DNA of 32,961 bases from Thermoguttaceae bacterium. GTDB taxonomy: Bacteria > Planctomycetota > Planctomycetia > Pirellulales > Thermoguttaceae. Below, piece by piece: positions 25,012 to 32,961 of the stretch (positions within the stretch are counted from its first letter, which is position 1; the number at the start of each line of letters is the position of its first letter). The stretch lies in contig JAGCAH010000221.1 of assembly GCA_017652805.1 (NCBI GenBank), forward strand, positions 1-32,961. The letters run 5' to 3'. The notes beneath the pieces were generated by a model, which saw only the letters and a list, made by a program, of their open reading frames with translations, did not search any database and was not told the DNA's origin. Position numbers and translations under genes: made by a program.

Positions 25012-28000
25012 ATGAGAAACCGGCTTTTCCTTCTTTCGATGGTGCTCCTTGCCTCGACGGCTTACGGGGAGCCGCTTCAGATGATTTCGGATGACGCCGA
25101 CAACGACGACGCTTTTGCCGCCGCCGAAGCCGTTCTGGACGAAAACGAGTCCGGTTCGGAGCCCGGCACGGCGAATCTGCTCGGGGCTTCCGACTCGAAC
25201 ACCCGCCTGAAAACCGCGCAGGTGAAGTCGGAGATCAAAGCCGCGATCAACAGCGCGCGGAAACAGGCGGTGAAAGACCCGGTCGGCGCGATTCAGAACA
25301 TCAAACTGGCGATCGTCTCGGTTCAGGACAATCCGTTCCTGGCCGACGCCGACCGCGAAGAGCTTCTCGCCTCGCTCGAGGCGAACGCGCGTTTCCTCGA
25401 ACGGGAGAAGTTCGCCAAAGACAAGCGCGACCTGGACGCGATGCGGAACAACGCCAAACTAACCGCCATCGCCTCGATCACCAACCAGCGGGCCGAAAAC
25501 CAAAAGAAGGTCGAAGAGATCATGAAACGGTTTAATTCGCTGGTGGCGGAAGAGCAATACACTCTTGCCGCCGACGTGGCGAGTACCGCCGCCGACCTGA
25601 TCGACGACCTGGCGCTCCCGACCCAGGCGGCGAACGTGGCGCGCCTGACGAACGCCTATACCGAAAACCAGTACCTGCGGAAATACCGCCGGATCCGGTA
25701 CCTCGACGTGTTGATGTCGGTTGAACGCTCGCACATCCCGACTTCCGACGAACCGCCGATTATCTATCCCGACGCCGATACGTGGCTCGCCCTTTCGAAG
25801 GCGCGCAAAGAAAAGTATTCCGACGCCTCGCTCTTCACCCAGTCCGAAACGCGCAAAAAGATCGTCCGCGCCCTCAACGACACGATTGACGTTCGCGTCG
25901 ACGAGAACGACGAGGAAGGACGTCCGTTGACCGACTGGATCAACGAAGTCAAGCGCGAAAAAGGGATCAACATCGTCTTCGACCGTGCCGCGATCGACGA
26001 GAGCGAAAACTCCCTCGACGAGATGGTCATTCAGGACACACTCCTTTCGGTCAGCCTGCGGACCGCGCTGAATCTGGTTCTGCGCCCCTACGATCTTGTG
26101 CCGTGCGTGCGCGACGAATATTTGTATATCACAACGAAAGACACGATCGACGGACTCGAGTCCTCGGACGACCTGTGGCGCGAGATCTACCATCTGCGCT
26201 ATTATCCTGTTTCGGACCTGACGCTGGTTCCCAGCTCGAGCGGTTCGCTCAACAGCCTTAGCGGCGGGAACAGCATGAGCGGTTTCGGCGGCGGCGGCAT
26301 GGGGGGCATGGGCGGCTTCGGGGGCGGCGGCATGGGGAACTTCAACGTCCCCGCCAAGGCGGATAAACGTCCCGAGGCGTCCGAAAGCGCACCGGTCGGT
26401 TCTCTCATGAAAGCGCCGGTCGATCTCGACCAAAAGTGGGACGACTATTTCCTGGCGAAAGCGCCCAAGGCTCCCGAGGCCGTCGGTGAGGGCACCGATG
26501 AACAGCGGGAAGCGAAACACGAAGAGCAACAGTCCGAGTACAAAGAGGCGCTTTACGATTTCCAAATGGAGTTTGTCAAGCAGGTCAACGATCTGATGAA
26601 AGCCGGGCAATTCGACGAAGCCGCTGCGGCCATCAAAGCGGCGTTGCGCGCCGATATGGCGGCCGGCTGGATGTATGAGGCGCTGGCGATCGCCATGATA
26701 CAGTCCGACGCTCCGCAGGAAGAGGTCGAACGAGTGATCCTCTCGGCGGCGGAATTCGCCGACGACCCCGTGACGATTCTGGGGGTGGCGGGATATTTGG
26801 AGACGGTCGGTTCGACGAAAAAAGCGTTAGAGCTCTACCGCGAAGTTTCGAAATATGATCCCGCGCGTCCCGAGCCGTATATCCGCGCGCTGGCGCTGGC
26901 TCAGGAGACGGGTGACGAAGACGCCCAGAAATGGGTCACGATCGGGATCGCCTCCGGCGCTTGGGAGGGGCGTCTCGAAACCGACGTGTGGGAGGCGGGA
27001 AGCCGTCTGGCCGAAGAGCTGATCGCAAAGATGGAAAACGAGGGGCGGACCGAAGAGCTCGCCGAATATAAAAAAGACCTGGCCGAAGCGCTGGTGCGCG
27101 ACCTGGTGATCGAGGTCCGCTGGACCGGCGACGCCGAGATCGACCTCGCCGTCAAAGAGCCGGTCAACACCGTCTGCTGGTTCGGTCAGCCGCGGACCGG
27201 CGCGGGGGGGATCCTCCGAACCGAGGCGGTCAGCGCCGCGACGCTCGAAGATCAGCACGAGGGGGAGCGGTGCAAGGTCTACACCTGCCCGATGGCGTTT
27301 ACCGGAAACTACGACGTGATCGTCCGCCGGAGCTGGGGGGAACTCCCGCAGGGGAAAGTGACTGTGAACATCATTACCGGCATCGGCACCGAAAACGAGA
27401 AGGTTGCCACCTATCCGCTCGACCTGAAAGAGGGGAAAGCCGGGTTCACCGTCGAACTTGAAAACGGTCGGCGGAGCGAGGAGGTGAAACAGGAGCTTCT
27501 GACCGCCTCGGCGCTGGTCGAACAGCTCCGCGTGAAGACCGATAAAGAGATTTCCGAGAAGGTGAAAGCTTATCAGACCCGTTCGGCGAAGGCCGCCGCA
27601 GCGCGCGCCGCCGAGAATCAGAATTACGCGGCATCCTACACCAAAGGCGAAAAAGCTCCGGAAACGAACCCCGAGACCGACTTCACCGCCCCCGACCTTC
27701 AATACACCCTGGGGGCCGATTCCGGCTATATGCCGGTGATCAGCACGATTTCGGTCGGGGCGCAGATGCAGCCGAACCTGGGAGTGACCCCTGACCGTCG
27801 GTATGTCCTCATCTCTCCGAACGCCGCGTTCAGCGGAATGCTCCGAATGTTCCAGTACAACACGTCGTCGGGCGGCGGTATGAGCGGCGGCTACGGTGGC
27901 GGCGGTTTAAGCGGCGGTTACGGCGGCATGTCGGGGGGCGGCGGCCGCGGAATGGGGAGTATCAGCAGTATGCGCGGCGGCGGCATGGGCGGCGGTATGA

Positions 28001-28077
28001 GCGGCGGTTACGGCGGTATGAGCGGCGGCAGCCGCGGTATGAGCGGCGGCATGCGCGGCGGCGGCATGGGCTTCTAG
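25012..28077 (+). CDS. Exported STN/secretin-like, TPR and DUF2135-like multidomain protein with glycine-rich tail
   Basis: A 1021-residue protein with a signal peptide (MRNRLFLLSMVLLASTAYG). Residues about 60-250 are helical. At about 302-385 PLTDWINEVKREKGINIVFD...LLSVSLRTALNLVLRPYDL...YLYITTK matches the short domain found at the N-terminus of secretins and TonB receptors. A Gly/Met-rich loop follows (417-444). Residues about 515-650 form TPR-like helices. At about 695-820 VIEVRWTGDAEIDLAVKEP...GNYDVIVRRS resembles DUF2135. A coiled segment comes next, then PVISTISVGAQMQPNLGVTP-DRRYVLISP, a wording seen in planctomycete secretin-like proteins, and a 65-residue glycine tail. The secretin pore domain itself is absent, so it is not a complete GspD/PilQ. 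An envelope or periplasmic assembly role is inferred; the nearby pilus genes are suggestive. Confidence 0.85.
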   Translation: MRNRLFLLSMVLLASTAYGEPLQMISDDADNDDAFAAAEAVLDENESGSEPGTANLLGASDSNTRLKTAQVKSEIKAAINSARKQAVKDPVGAIQNIKLAIVSVQDNPFLADADREELLASLEANARFLEREKFAKDKRDLDAMRNNAKLTAIASITNQRAENQKKVEEIMKRFNSLVAEEQYTLAADVASTAADLIDDLALPTQAANVARLTNAYTENQYLRKYRRIRYLDVLMSVERSHIPTSDEPPIIYPDADTWLALSKARKEKYSDASLFTQSETRKKIVRALNDTIDVRVDENDEEGRPLTDWINEVKREKGINIVFDRAAIDESENSLDEMVIQDTLLSVSLRTALNLVLRPYDLVPCVRDEYLYITTKDTIDGLESSDDLWREIYHLRYYPVSDLTLVPSSSGSLNSLSGGNSMSGFGGGGMGGMGGFGGGGMGNFNVPAKADKRPEASESAPVGSLMKAPVDLDQKWDDYFLAKAPKAPEAVGEGTDEQREAKHEEQQSEYKEALYDFQMEFVKQVNDLMKAGQFDEAAAAIKAALRADMAAGWMYEALAIAMIQSDAPQEEVERVILSAAEFADDPVTILGVAGYLETVGSTKKALELYREVSKYDPARPEPYIRALALAQETGDEDAQKWVTIGIASGAWEGRLETDVWEAGSRLAEELIAKMENEGRTEELAEYKKDLAEALVRDLVIEVRWTGDAEIDLAVKEPVNTVCWFGQPRTGAGGILRTEAVSAATLEDQHEGERCKVYTCPMAFTGNYDVIVRRSWGELPQGKVTVNIITGIGTENEKVATYPLDLKEGKAGFTVELENGRRSEEVKQELLTASALVEQLRVKTDKEISEKVKAYQTRSAKAAAARAAENQNYAASYTKGEKAPETNPETDFTAPDLQYTLGADSGYMPVISTISVGAQMQPNLGVTPDRRYVLISPNAAFSGMLRMFQYNTSSGGGMSGGYGGGGLSGGYGGMSGGGGRGMGSISSMRGGGMGGGMSGGYGGMSGGSRGMSGGMRGGGMGF
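27871..28074 (+). repeat. Glycine/methionine-rich C-terminal repeat tract
   Basis: The last ~68 codons of the 25012 gene encode degenerate units such as GGGMSGGYGG, GGMSGGSRGM and RGGGMGF, a low-complexity tail with regular Met, Ser, Tyr and Arg. A shorter related tract (GGGGMGGMGGF) occurs within the same gene around 26282-26342. Such tails are usually disordered or aggregation-prone; the function here is unknown. Confidence 0.85.
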
Positions 28078-28159
28078 CAGGGGTGTTTTTTAAATTTTTT
28101 CCTGTTAAAATATGTAAGCCGCCGTAGACGGCGCGTTTAACGCAAATTCTCTATTCCTC

Positions 28160-28186
28160 GGCATACGCGTGACGAGCGCGTATGCC
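28160..28186 (+). promoter_or_regulatory. Strong stem-loop in the leader of the doxX-like gene
   Basis: A perfect 10-bp stem GGCATACGCG/CGCGTATGCC with a 7-base loop TGACGAG. There is no U tract after it. It lies about 30 bases before the preferred TTG start and contains the alternative ATG (28182) in its 3' arm, so that ATG would be occluded. It could be an RNA-processing, stability or protein-binding site, or a terminator remnant. Confidence 0.5.
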
Positions 28187-28217
28187 CGGTTGTTCTAACA
28201 TCGGAGGGAGGTGCCTT

Positions 28218-29375
28218 TTGGGCGTCAAAAAGGTCAGTTTCTGGACGGGCGTATTTATCGTTGCGGTCGTCATCCTGCGACTTGCGATCGGATGTCATTT
28301 TCTCTATGAGGGGCTCTGGAAATGGGTTCCTTCGAACGATTTCAGCCCCAAAGGGTTCCTCGCGATCGCCAAAGGTCCGACCGCGGAACTCTATTACAAG
28401 ATGCTTCCCGATCTGACTGGAGTCGAGCGGCTCCAGATGGCCGAGGCGGTTGAAGGGAAAATGGTCGACGGCAAATTCGAAGCCGGAAAGTCGGTCGGTT
28501 GGACCCTCCCCGTTTTCGAGACGGCGTGGTTTAAGTATTACAACCGTTATCTCGATAAATACGGCCTGAACGCCGAAGACAAGGCGGGCCAGCGCGCCAA
28601 GACCGACGCGATCTTCAATCAGTATGTGAACTCCCTTCGCGAATGCACGCTTGAACAGCGCGACGCGATCCGCGAGCTGATGGGAAGCCGCAAACGGATG
28701 GAGGCGAAACAGGCGGTCACGACCGACGGTTCGGAACACCAGAAGGTCTGGGATTGGGACAACATGCTCAAGCTCCGAAATGAAGGGGACGCGATGGCGT
28801 CGGTTCCCGAAAAGATGGGCGAAAACATGCAGCTTGCCCTTTGGGACGAACTGACCCCCGAACAGAAGTCACTCGGCGAAATTCCCGAGATCTCCTACGG
28901 ATCGAACCATGTGCCGGGGCTGGAATTCATCTCCAAGATTCCGCTTGTCAAAGACGTCGCCGCCCCGTCGCGGATGGGTCTTCTCGACCTGGGCGTCACG
29001 GTCGGGCTGACCGCGATCGGCCTTTGTCTCATGCTCGGTCTTTTCACCCGTCTGGCGGCGCTGGGAGGCGCCATCTTCATGCTGAACGTCGTTCTGACCC
29101 AGTTCCCCTGGCCGGCGGTCTATCCGCACGCGCCGGAAGTGGTTGGTCACTCGATGGTGGTGAGTAAAGACACCGTTGAATTTTTTGCCCTCCTCCTTCT
29201 CATTATTCTGCCGGCGGGCCGTTGGGGCGGTCTGGACTGGTTCCTCTGGAACTTCGGCGGTAAACAGCTGGCGCGCCTGTACCACTGGAAGAAAGACCCG
29301 CTCACTCCGGAAATTGACTCCGATTCGACCGAAGGAGCCTGTTGCTGCTGCGCGTCGGAAAAGAACGAGGCGTAA
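28218..29375 (+). CDS. Enlarged DoxX-family membrane protein
   Basis: The start is taken as TTG at 28218, six bases after GGAGGGAGG; an in-frame ATG at 28182 lies inside the hairpin and has no ribosome site. The 385-residue product has a first helix near 7-33 (FWTGVFIVAVVILRLAIGCHFLYEGLWK), the DoxX wording RLAIGxxFLYEGLWK, then about 215 soluble, charged residues. Further helices follow near 253-300 (LLDLGVTVGLTAIGLCLMLGLFTRLAALGG...) and 318-340. Standard DoxX proteins are near 130-150 residues, so a large extracytoplasmic or cytoplasmic insert splits the fold. The tail carries a cysteine cluster (GACCCCASEK). DoxX relatives are linked to thiol and quinone redox balance. It is 57 bases upstream of the Gfo/Idh/MocA gene and probably cotranscribed. 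Confidence 0.82.
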   Translation: MGVKKVSFWTGVFIVAVVILRLAIGCHFLYEGLWKWVPSNDFSPKGFLAIAKGPTAELYYKMLPDLTGVERLQMAEAVEGKMVDGKFEAGKSVGWTLPVFETAWFKYYNRYLDKYGLNAEDKAGQRAKTDAIFNQYVNSLRECTLEQRDAIRELMGSRKRMEAKQAVTTDGSEHQKVWDWDNMLKLRNEGDAMASVPEKMGENMQLALWDELTPEQKSLGEIPEISYGSNHVPGLEFISKIPLVKDVAAPSRMGLLDLGVTVGLTAIGLCLMLGLFTRLAALGGAIFMLNVVLTQFPWPAVYPHAPEVVGHSMVVSKDTVEFFALLLLIILPAGRWGGLDWFLWNFGGKQLARLYHWKKDPLTPEIDSDSTEGACCCCASEKNEA

Positions 29376-29432
29376 CCGAACCGAGAGCGCGTATTTCAAC
29401 AAAAACTTCCATTACATACTCAGGGTAACAGA

Positions 29433-31235
29433 ATGACGAATCAAACAGACAAAACTCAGCTCGGATGTTCCCGCCGCAATTTTATGAAAGCGGGTGTTCT
29501 GGCGGCGGCGGTGCCGGCTGCCGGGCTCGGAGCGTTCTATTTCGGCTATACAAAGGTCAAAGGGGATCCGGTTCGGGTCGCAATCCTGGGAACCGGCGAC
29601 GAAGGGAGCGTTCTTCTGGGCGCGATCAACCCCGACTACGTTCAGGTCAAGGCGATCGCCGATATCCGTCCGTATAACCAGTTCCGCGCGTTCCATGGCG
29701 ACAATTACAGCGACGCGGCGCTGGCGGCGCGCTGCGGTCTGATGGCCAAATACGGCTGGAAGACCGAAGACGAGGCGCGCCGGCACGTCAAGGTCTACGC
29801 CGACTACCGCGACCTTCTCCTCGACGCCGACAAACTCGGGATCGAAGCGGTCATCATCGGACTTCCTCTCCATCTGCACGCGCCCGCCTCGGTTCAGGCG
29901 ATGAGCTGCGGACTTCACGTGATCTGTGAAAAGCTGATGGGTCACTCGATCATCGAGTGCAAAGAGATGGCGCGTGCGGCGAAGCTTTTCGGCAAGCATC
30001 TGGCGATCGGCCATCAGCGGCATTACAACATTCTGTACCACGAAGCCGAAGAGCAGATCGAGCGAGGTCTCCTGGGCGATCTGCATTACATCCGTGCGCA
30101 GTGGCACCGCGGCAATTCGCCCGGGGCCGACTCATGGCAGATGCCGATGCCCGACCCGCTCAAGCCGACCGACAAACAGGCGGGCAAACTTCGCGACGAA
30201 CTCGTTGCCTGGAAAGAAAGCCTTGCCGAGGCGAGCGGTCTGGACATCGAAAAGTGGCGGAAAAAGGTGATTCAGAAAGAGGCCGAACTGACCGACGCAC
30301 TTTTGGCGAAGTCCGGTTCGAAATACAAGGGCGTCGAACTGAAAACCCCCGAAGAGTACGGCTATCAAAACGCCGATTTCGGGAAAGGAACGAAATACGA
30401 ATACGACCGCCCGGCATCCGAAGAGCTGGTTCGCTGGCGTCTGTGGAAACGGACCGGCGGCGGACTGATGGTCGAATTGGGGAGCCATCAGCTCGACGCG
30501 GCGTCGATCTTCCTGGCGGCGAATAACCGCCGCGCCGCCGCATTGCGCGGCGACGATCCGAACGACCTGCCCGACCGCGGCAAGGTTCATCCTCTGAAGG
30601 TCTACGTCTCGGCGAACCGTAACCTGTTCGGGCTTGACCGCCAGGTGCACGACCACATCACCACACTGGTCGAGTTTCCCGCTCCGAATTATAACCCCGC
30701 GACGATCGACGGACGGAAACGCACCATCACGGTGCAGTACTCGACGATCAACGGGAACGGCTTCGGCGGATACGGCGAGATCGTCTTCGGGACCAAAGGG
30801 ACGATCATCCTCGAACGGGAACAGACCGCCGAACTGCTTCGCGGCCCCTCGACGAGCAAGGTCGAAAAGAAAGCCGCCGGCGCCGCCGCTCTTGATACGC
30901 AGGCGAGCGCCCCGGCTCAGAAAGCGGTCGCCACCGCCGCCGGCGCCGGCCCTGCCGTCAGCCGGGGATATAAGGAAGAGATTGAGCACTGGGCCTGGTG
31001 CATCCGCGAAAACCCGAACAACACCAACCCGGCGCTTCAGCCGCGCTGCAACCCGAAAATCGCCCTGGGCGACGCGGTCATCGCGTTGGTTACCAACATT
31101 GCCGCCGATAAGGGCGAGAGCGTTAATTTCAAGGAATCCTGGTTCGATCCGGAAAACAACGAGACGCCGGAAGACGATCTGACCGATCTGAAAGGAACGC
31201 CGAATCTGGATCAAGAGAAATACAAAATCGGCTGA
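29433..31235 (+). CDS. Tat-exported Gfo/Idh/MocA-family oxidoreductase
   Basis: A 600-residue NAD(P)-dependent oxidoreductase of the family acting on sugars, inositols and related polyols; the substrate is unknown. The N-terminus has a twin-arginine signal (CSRRNFMKAG, arginines 14-15) followed by a hydrophobic AGVLAAAVPAAGLGAFYF stretch, so export folded with cofactor is likely. The Rossmann motif reads RVAILGTGDEG near residue 50, and CEKLMGHS near 166 contains the EK pair of the family. GHQRHYNILYHEA and GGLMVELGSHQLDAAS are further family signatures. It is longer than the usual 350-450 residues because of a charged helical insert of about 100 residues near 245-330 and an Ala-rich stretch near 475-510. 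It precedes a close paralogue by 122 bases. Confidence 0.9.
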   Translation: MTNQTDKTQLGCSRRNFMKAGVLAAAVPAAGLGAFYFGYTKVKGDPVRVAILGTGDEGSVLLGAINPDYVQVKAIADIRPYNQFRAFHGDNYSDAALAARCGLMAKYGWKTEDEARRHVKVYADYRDLLLDADKLGIEAVIIGLPLHLHAPASVQAMSCGLHVICEKLMGHSIIECKEMARAAKLFGKHLAIGHQRHYNILYHEAEEQIERGLLGDLHYIRAQWHRGNSPGADSWQMPMPDPLKPTDKQAGKLRDELVAWKESLAEASGLDIEKWRKKVIQKEAELTDALLAKSGSKYKGVELKTPEEYGYQNADFGKGTKYEYDRPASEELVRWRLWKRTGGGLMVELGSHQLDAASIFLAANNRRAAALRGDDPNDLPDRGKVHPLKVYVSANRNLFGLDRQVHDHITTLVEFPAPNYNPATIDGRKRTITVQYSTINGNGFGGYGEIVFGTKGTIILEREQTAELLRGPSTSKVEKKAAGAAALDTQASAPAQKAVATAAGAGPAVSRGYKEEIEHWAWCIRENPNNTNPALQPRCNPKIALGDAVIALVTNIAADKGESVNFKESWFDPENNETPEDDLTDLKGTPNLDQEKYKIG

Positions 31236-31357
31236 GTTTGTCACAGAAGTAAGAACACTGAAACCAACATAAACATTCGCGTTCAACGGACTCCCCTTCC
31301 CCGCGCGGGCAACGGTCGGACGACAGAGGCGCACCAAAATATCAGCAGAGGAAAAAG

Positions 31358-32961
31358 ATGAATTTAACGCCGGAACAGAAAGAAATCGGAAAAGAGAATT
31401 TCCTGGCGGCGATCGGCAGTTCCGTAACACGCCGGGATTTTCTGAAAAAGTCGTCTCAGGAAAACCTCGCCTCCGGAAAAGGGATGGGCGCGTATTACTT
31501 CCGCTACGGTGAGTTCAAGGATCCCGTCAAAGTCGCCGTCCTGGGGACCGGAGACGAGGGGAGCGTCCTGATCGGCGGGATCAACCCGAAGTATATCCAG
31601 GTGGTCGCCATCGCCGACATCCGCCCGTATAACCAATATCGCGCGTTCCACGGCGACGTTTACAGCGCCACCGCCGCGGCGGTTCGTCCCGGCCTGATGA
31701 AGAAATACGGCTACAAGACCGAAGCGCAGGCCAAGGCGAACATCAAAGTCTACAACGACTACAAAGACCTCCTCAACGACGCCGAAAAGCTCGGGATCGA
31801 AGGGGTCATCATCGGGCTTCCCCTTCACCTTCACGCGCCCGCCGCGATTCTGGCGATGCAGAAAGGGTGTCATGTGCTGACCGAAAAGCTGATGGGGCAC
31901 TCGGTCGCACGGTGCAAAGAGATGGCGCGCGCCGCTCGGCTTTACAAGAAGCACCTGACAATCGGCCATCAGCGTCACTACAACATTCTCTACGACCACG
32001 CGACCGACCTGATCAACCGCGGCGTGATGGGCGATCTGCACTACATCCGTGCTCAGTGGCATCGCGGCAATCTCCCCGGTTCCGACTCGTGGCAGATGCC
32101 GCTTCCCCCCGGCTCCAAAGAGAGCGATATCGAAGCGACCCGCCTTCAAGACGAATGGAAGGCCTGGTCGGCCGAAGTTCAGCGATTGAAGGCCGGGATT
32201 GTCGAGAAGGAAGCCCTGATCGACAAGATCAGCAAACTCCCCGAGGCTGAAAAGACCGCGAAAAAGATCGACGAGGCAAAACGCCTTTCGAAGGAGAAAG
32301 CGACGTTTGAAAAAGATCTTGCCGCCTGGCTTCCGAAACTCGACCAGAAGCGCGCACAGCTTCAGGACGTGATTCTTCTGAAAGGGGGAAAGCTCGGCGA
32401 CCGCGAGTTCAAATCGGCTGACGAATACGGCTATCAGAAAGAAGAACGCGTCGACGACGGCCAGGCGTATGACCGGCCTGCCATCGAAGAGCTGATCCGA
32501 TGGCGCCTCTGGAACCGTACCGGCGGCGGCCTGATGGCAGAACTCGGCAGCCACCAGCTGGATGCGGCGTCGATCTTCATCGCCGCGGCGCATGGCGGCA
32601 AAAAGCAGTATCCGCTTTCGGTTTCGGCGACCTCGTCCCGCTCCCTCTTTTCGTCCCTCGACCGCGACGTCGACGACCATATTTCGGCGGTCTACGACTA
32701 TCCCGCCCCGGGATATGACCCGAACGACGAACTCGGCTCGCAGCGGAAGATCACCGTGGCGTATTCGACGATCAACGGAAACGGGTTCGGCGGTTATGGC
32801 GAGACGGTTTTCGGCACGAAGGGGACCCTCCTGATCGAGACTGAAAAAGAAGGTCTTCTGTATCGAACCAGCGCGATCAACGACAAGACCCGCGTCGCCA
32901 AGTCCGGGTCGGGTGAACTTGATATTGTGATTGACGACGAGGGGGATCCCCTTTCGGCGGC
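31358..32961 (+). CDS. Second Gfo/Idh/MocA-family oxidoreductase, C-terminus cut by window edge
   Basis: The frame is open from an ATG at 31358 (AGAGGA about six bases before it) to the right edge: 534 residues visible. It parallels the preceding gene throughout: KVAVLGTGDEGSV, IADIRPYNQYRAFHGD, LTEKLMGHS with the EK pair, GHQRHYNILYDHA and GGGLMAELGSHQLDAAS. The N-terminus keeps TRRDFLKKS, but the hydrophobic part of a Tat signal is replaced by polar residues (SSQENLASGKGMGAYYFRYG), so export is doubtful. Its inserted segment around residues 260-345 is longer than in the paralogue and strongly predicted by eye to be coiled coil (Glu/Lys/Leu heptads). A tandem duplication is evident. A heteromer of the two proteins is possible but not shown. 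Confidence 0.88.
   Translation, partial: MNLTPEQKEIGKENFLAAIGSSVTRRDFLKKSSQENLASGKGMGAYYFRYGEFKDPVKVAVLGTGDEGSVLIGGINPKYIQVVAIADIRPYNQYRAFHGDVYSATAAAVRPGLMKKYGYKTEAQAKANIKVYNDYKDLLNDAEKLGIEGVIIGLPLHLHAPAAILAMQKGCHVLTEKLMGHSVARCKEMARAARLYKKHLTIGHQRHYNILYDHATDLINRGVMGDLHYIRAQWHRGNLPGSDSWQMPLPPGSKESDIEATRLQDEWKAWSAEVQRLKAGIVEKEALIDKISKLPEAEKTAKKIDEAKRLSKEKATFEKDLAAWLPKLDQKRAQLQDVILLKGGKLGDREFKSADEYGYQKEERVDDGQAYDRPAIEELIRWRLWNRTGGGLMAELGSHQLDAASIFIAAAHGGKKQYPLSVSATSSRSLFSSLDRDVDDHISAVYDYPAPGYDPNDELGSQRKITVAYSTINGNGFGGYGETVFGTKGTLLIETEKEGLLYRTSAINDKTRVAKSGSGELDIVIDDEGDPLSA

Noticed and set aside
28078..28110. T-rich stretch after the 25012 gene as a terminator
   Set aside because: It has T runs, but only a 4-bp CAGG/CCTG pairing around them; no stable hairpin.
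30132..32680. Long minus-strand frames opposite the two oxidoreductases and, likewise, at 25459-26610 opposite the STN/TPR gene
   Set aside because: GC-biased third codon positions on the coding strand leave the antisense frame open; no independent coding evidence.

Overview
The window looks like a chromosomal segment of a member of the Planctomycetota. Several independent signs agree. A surface protein begins with a short basic leader and an LEERALM motif, close to the planctomycete LEPR-type N-terminus. FGE-sulfatase domains have the WCPPGEF...GLYDMHGNVWEW wording common in this phylum. A twin-arginine Gfo/Idh/MocA oxidoreductase and a close paralogue are encoded side by side. Family or genus cannot be assigned from the sequence alone.

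Left edge (2-901): the C-terminal four fifths of dnaN (beta clamp). Accessory block (902-13964): debris from three kinds of insertion sequence surrounds two very large or repetitive surface-type genes and a small Sel1-repeat gene. The surface genes are a 2198-residue protein with six FGE-like domains plus fifteen BspA-type leucine-rich repeats (minus, 1687-8283) and a 912-residue beta-helix/CARDB-like protein (minus, 9025-11763). Two nearly identical ~410-bp elements (1095-1504 and 12965-13375) keep an IS3-type orfA but no orfB. A third IS3 relic with internal deletions sits at 8418-8849, and a frameshifted, truncated IS1595-type transposase lies at 13376-13890.

Minus-strand operon (22989 to 14002): pilT, then two membrane-anchored GspE/PilB-like proteins in tandem, a CvpA-like membrane protein, a small membrane protein and dinG, with short gaps or overlaps throughout. 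The two GspE-like proteins keep the family architecture (Asp-box, zinc tetracysteine), but both have lost the Walker A lysine, the canonical Walker B GE and the His-box histidine. The adjacent PilT is canonical. This pair of apparent pseudo-ATPases is the strongest candidate for something undescribed.

Plus-strand right side (23291-32961): a secreted vWA-domain protein with a good terminator behind it; a 1021-residue exported protein combining a secretin/STN-like domain, TPR-like helices, a DUF2135-like domain and a glycine-rich tail; then a likely transcription unit of an enlarged DoxX-family membrane protein, a Tat-exported Gfo/Idh/MocA oxidoreductase, and a second oxidoreductase cut by the window edge. 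The second keeps the twin arginines but has lost the hydrophobic core of the signal. No rRNA, tRNA or CRISPR array was recognised.
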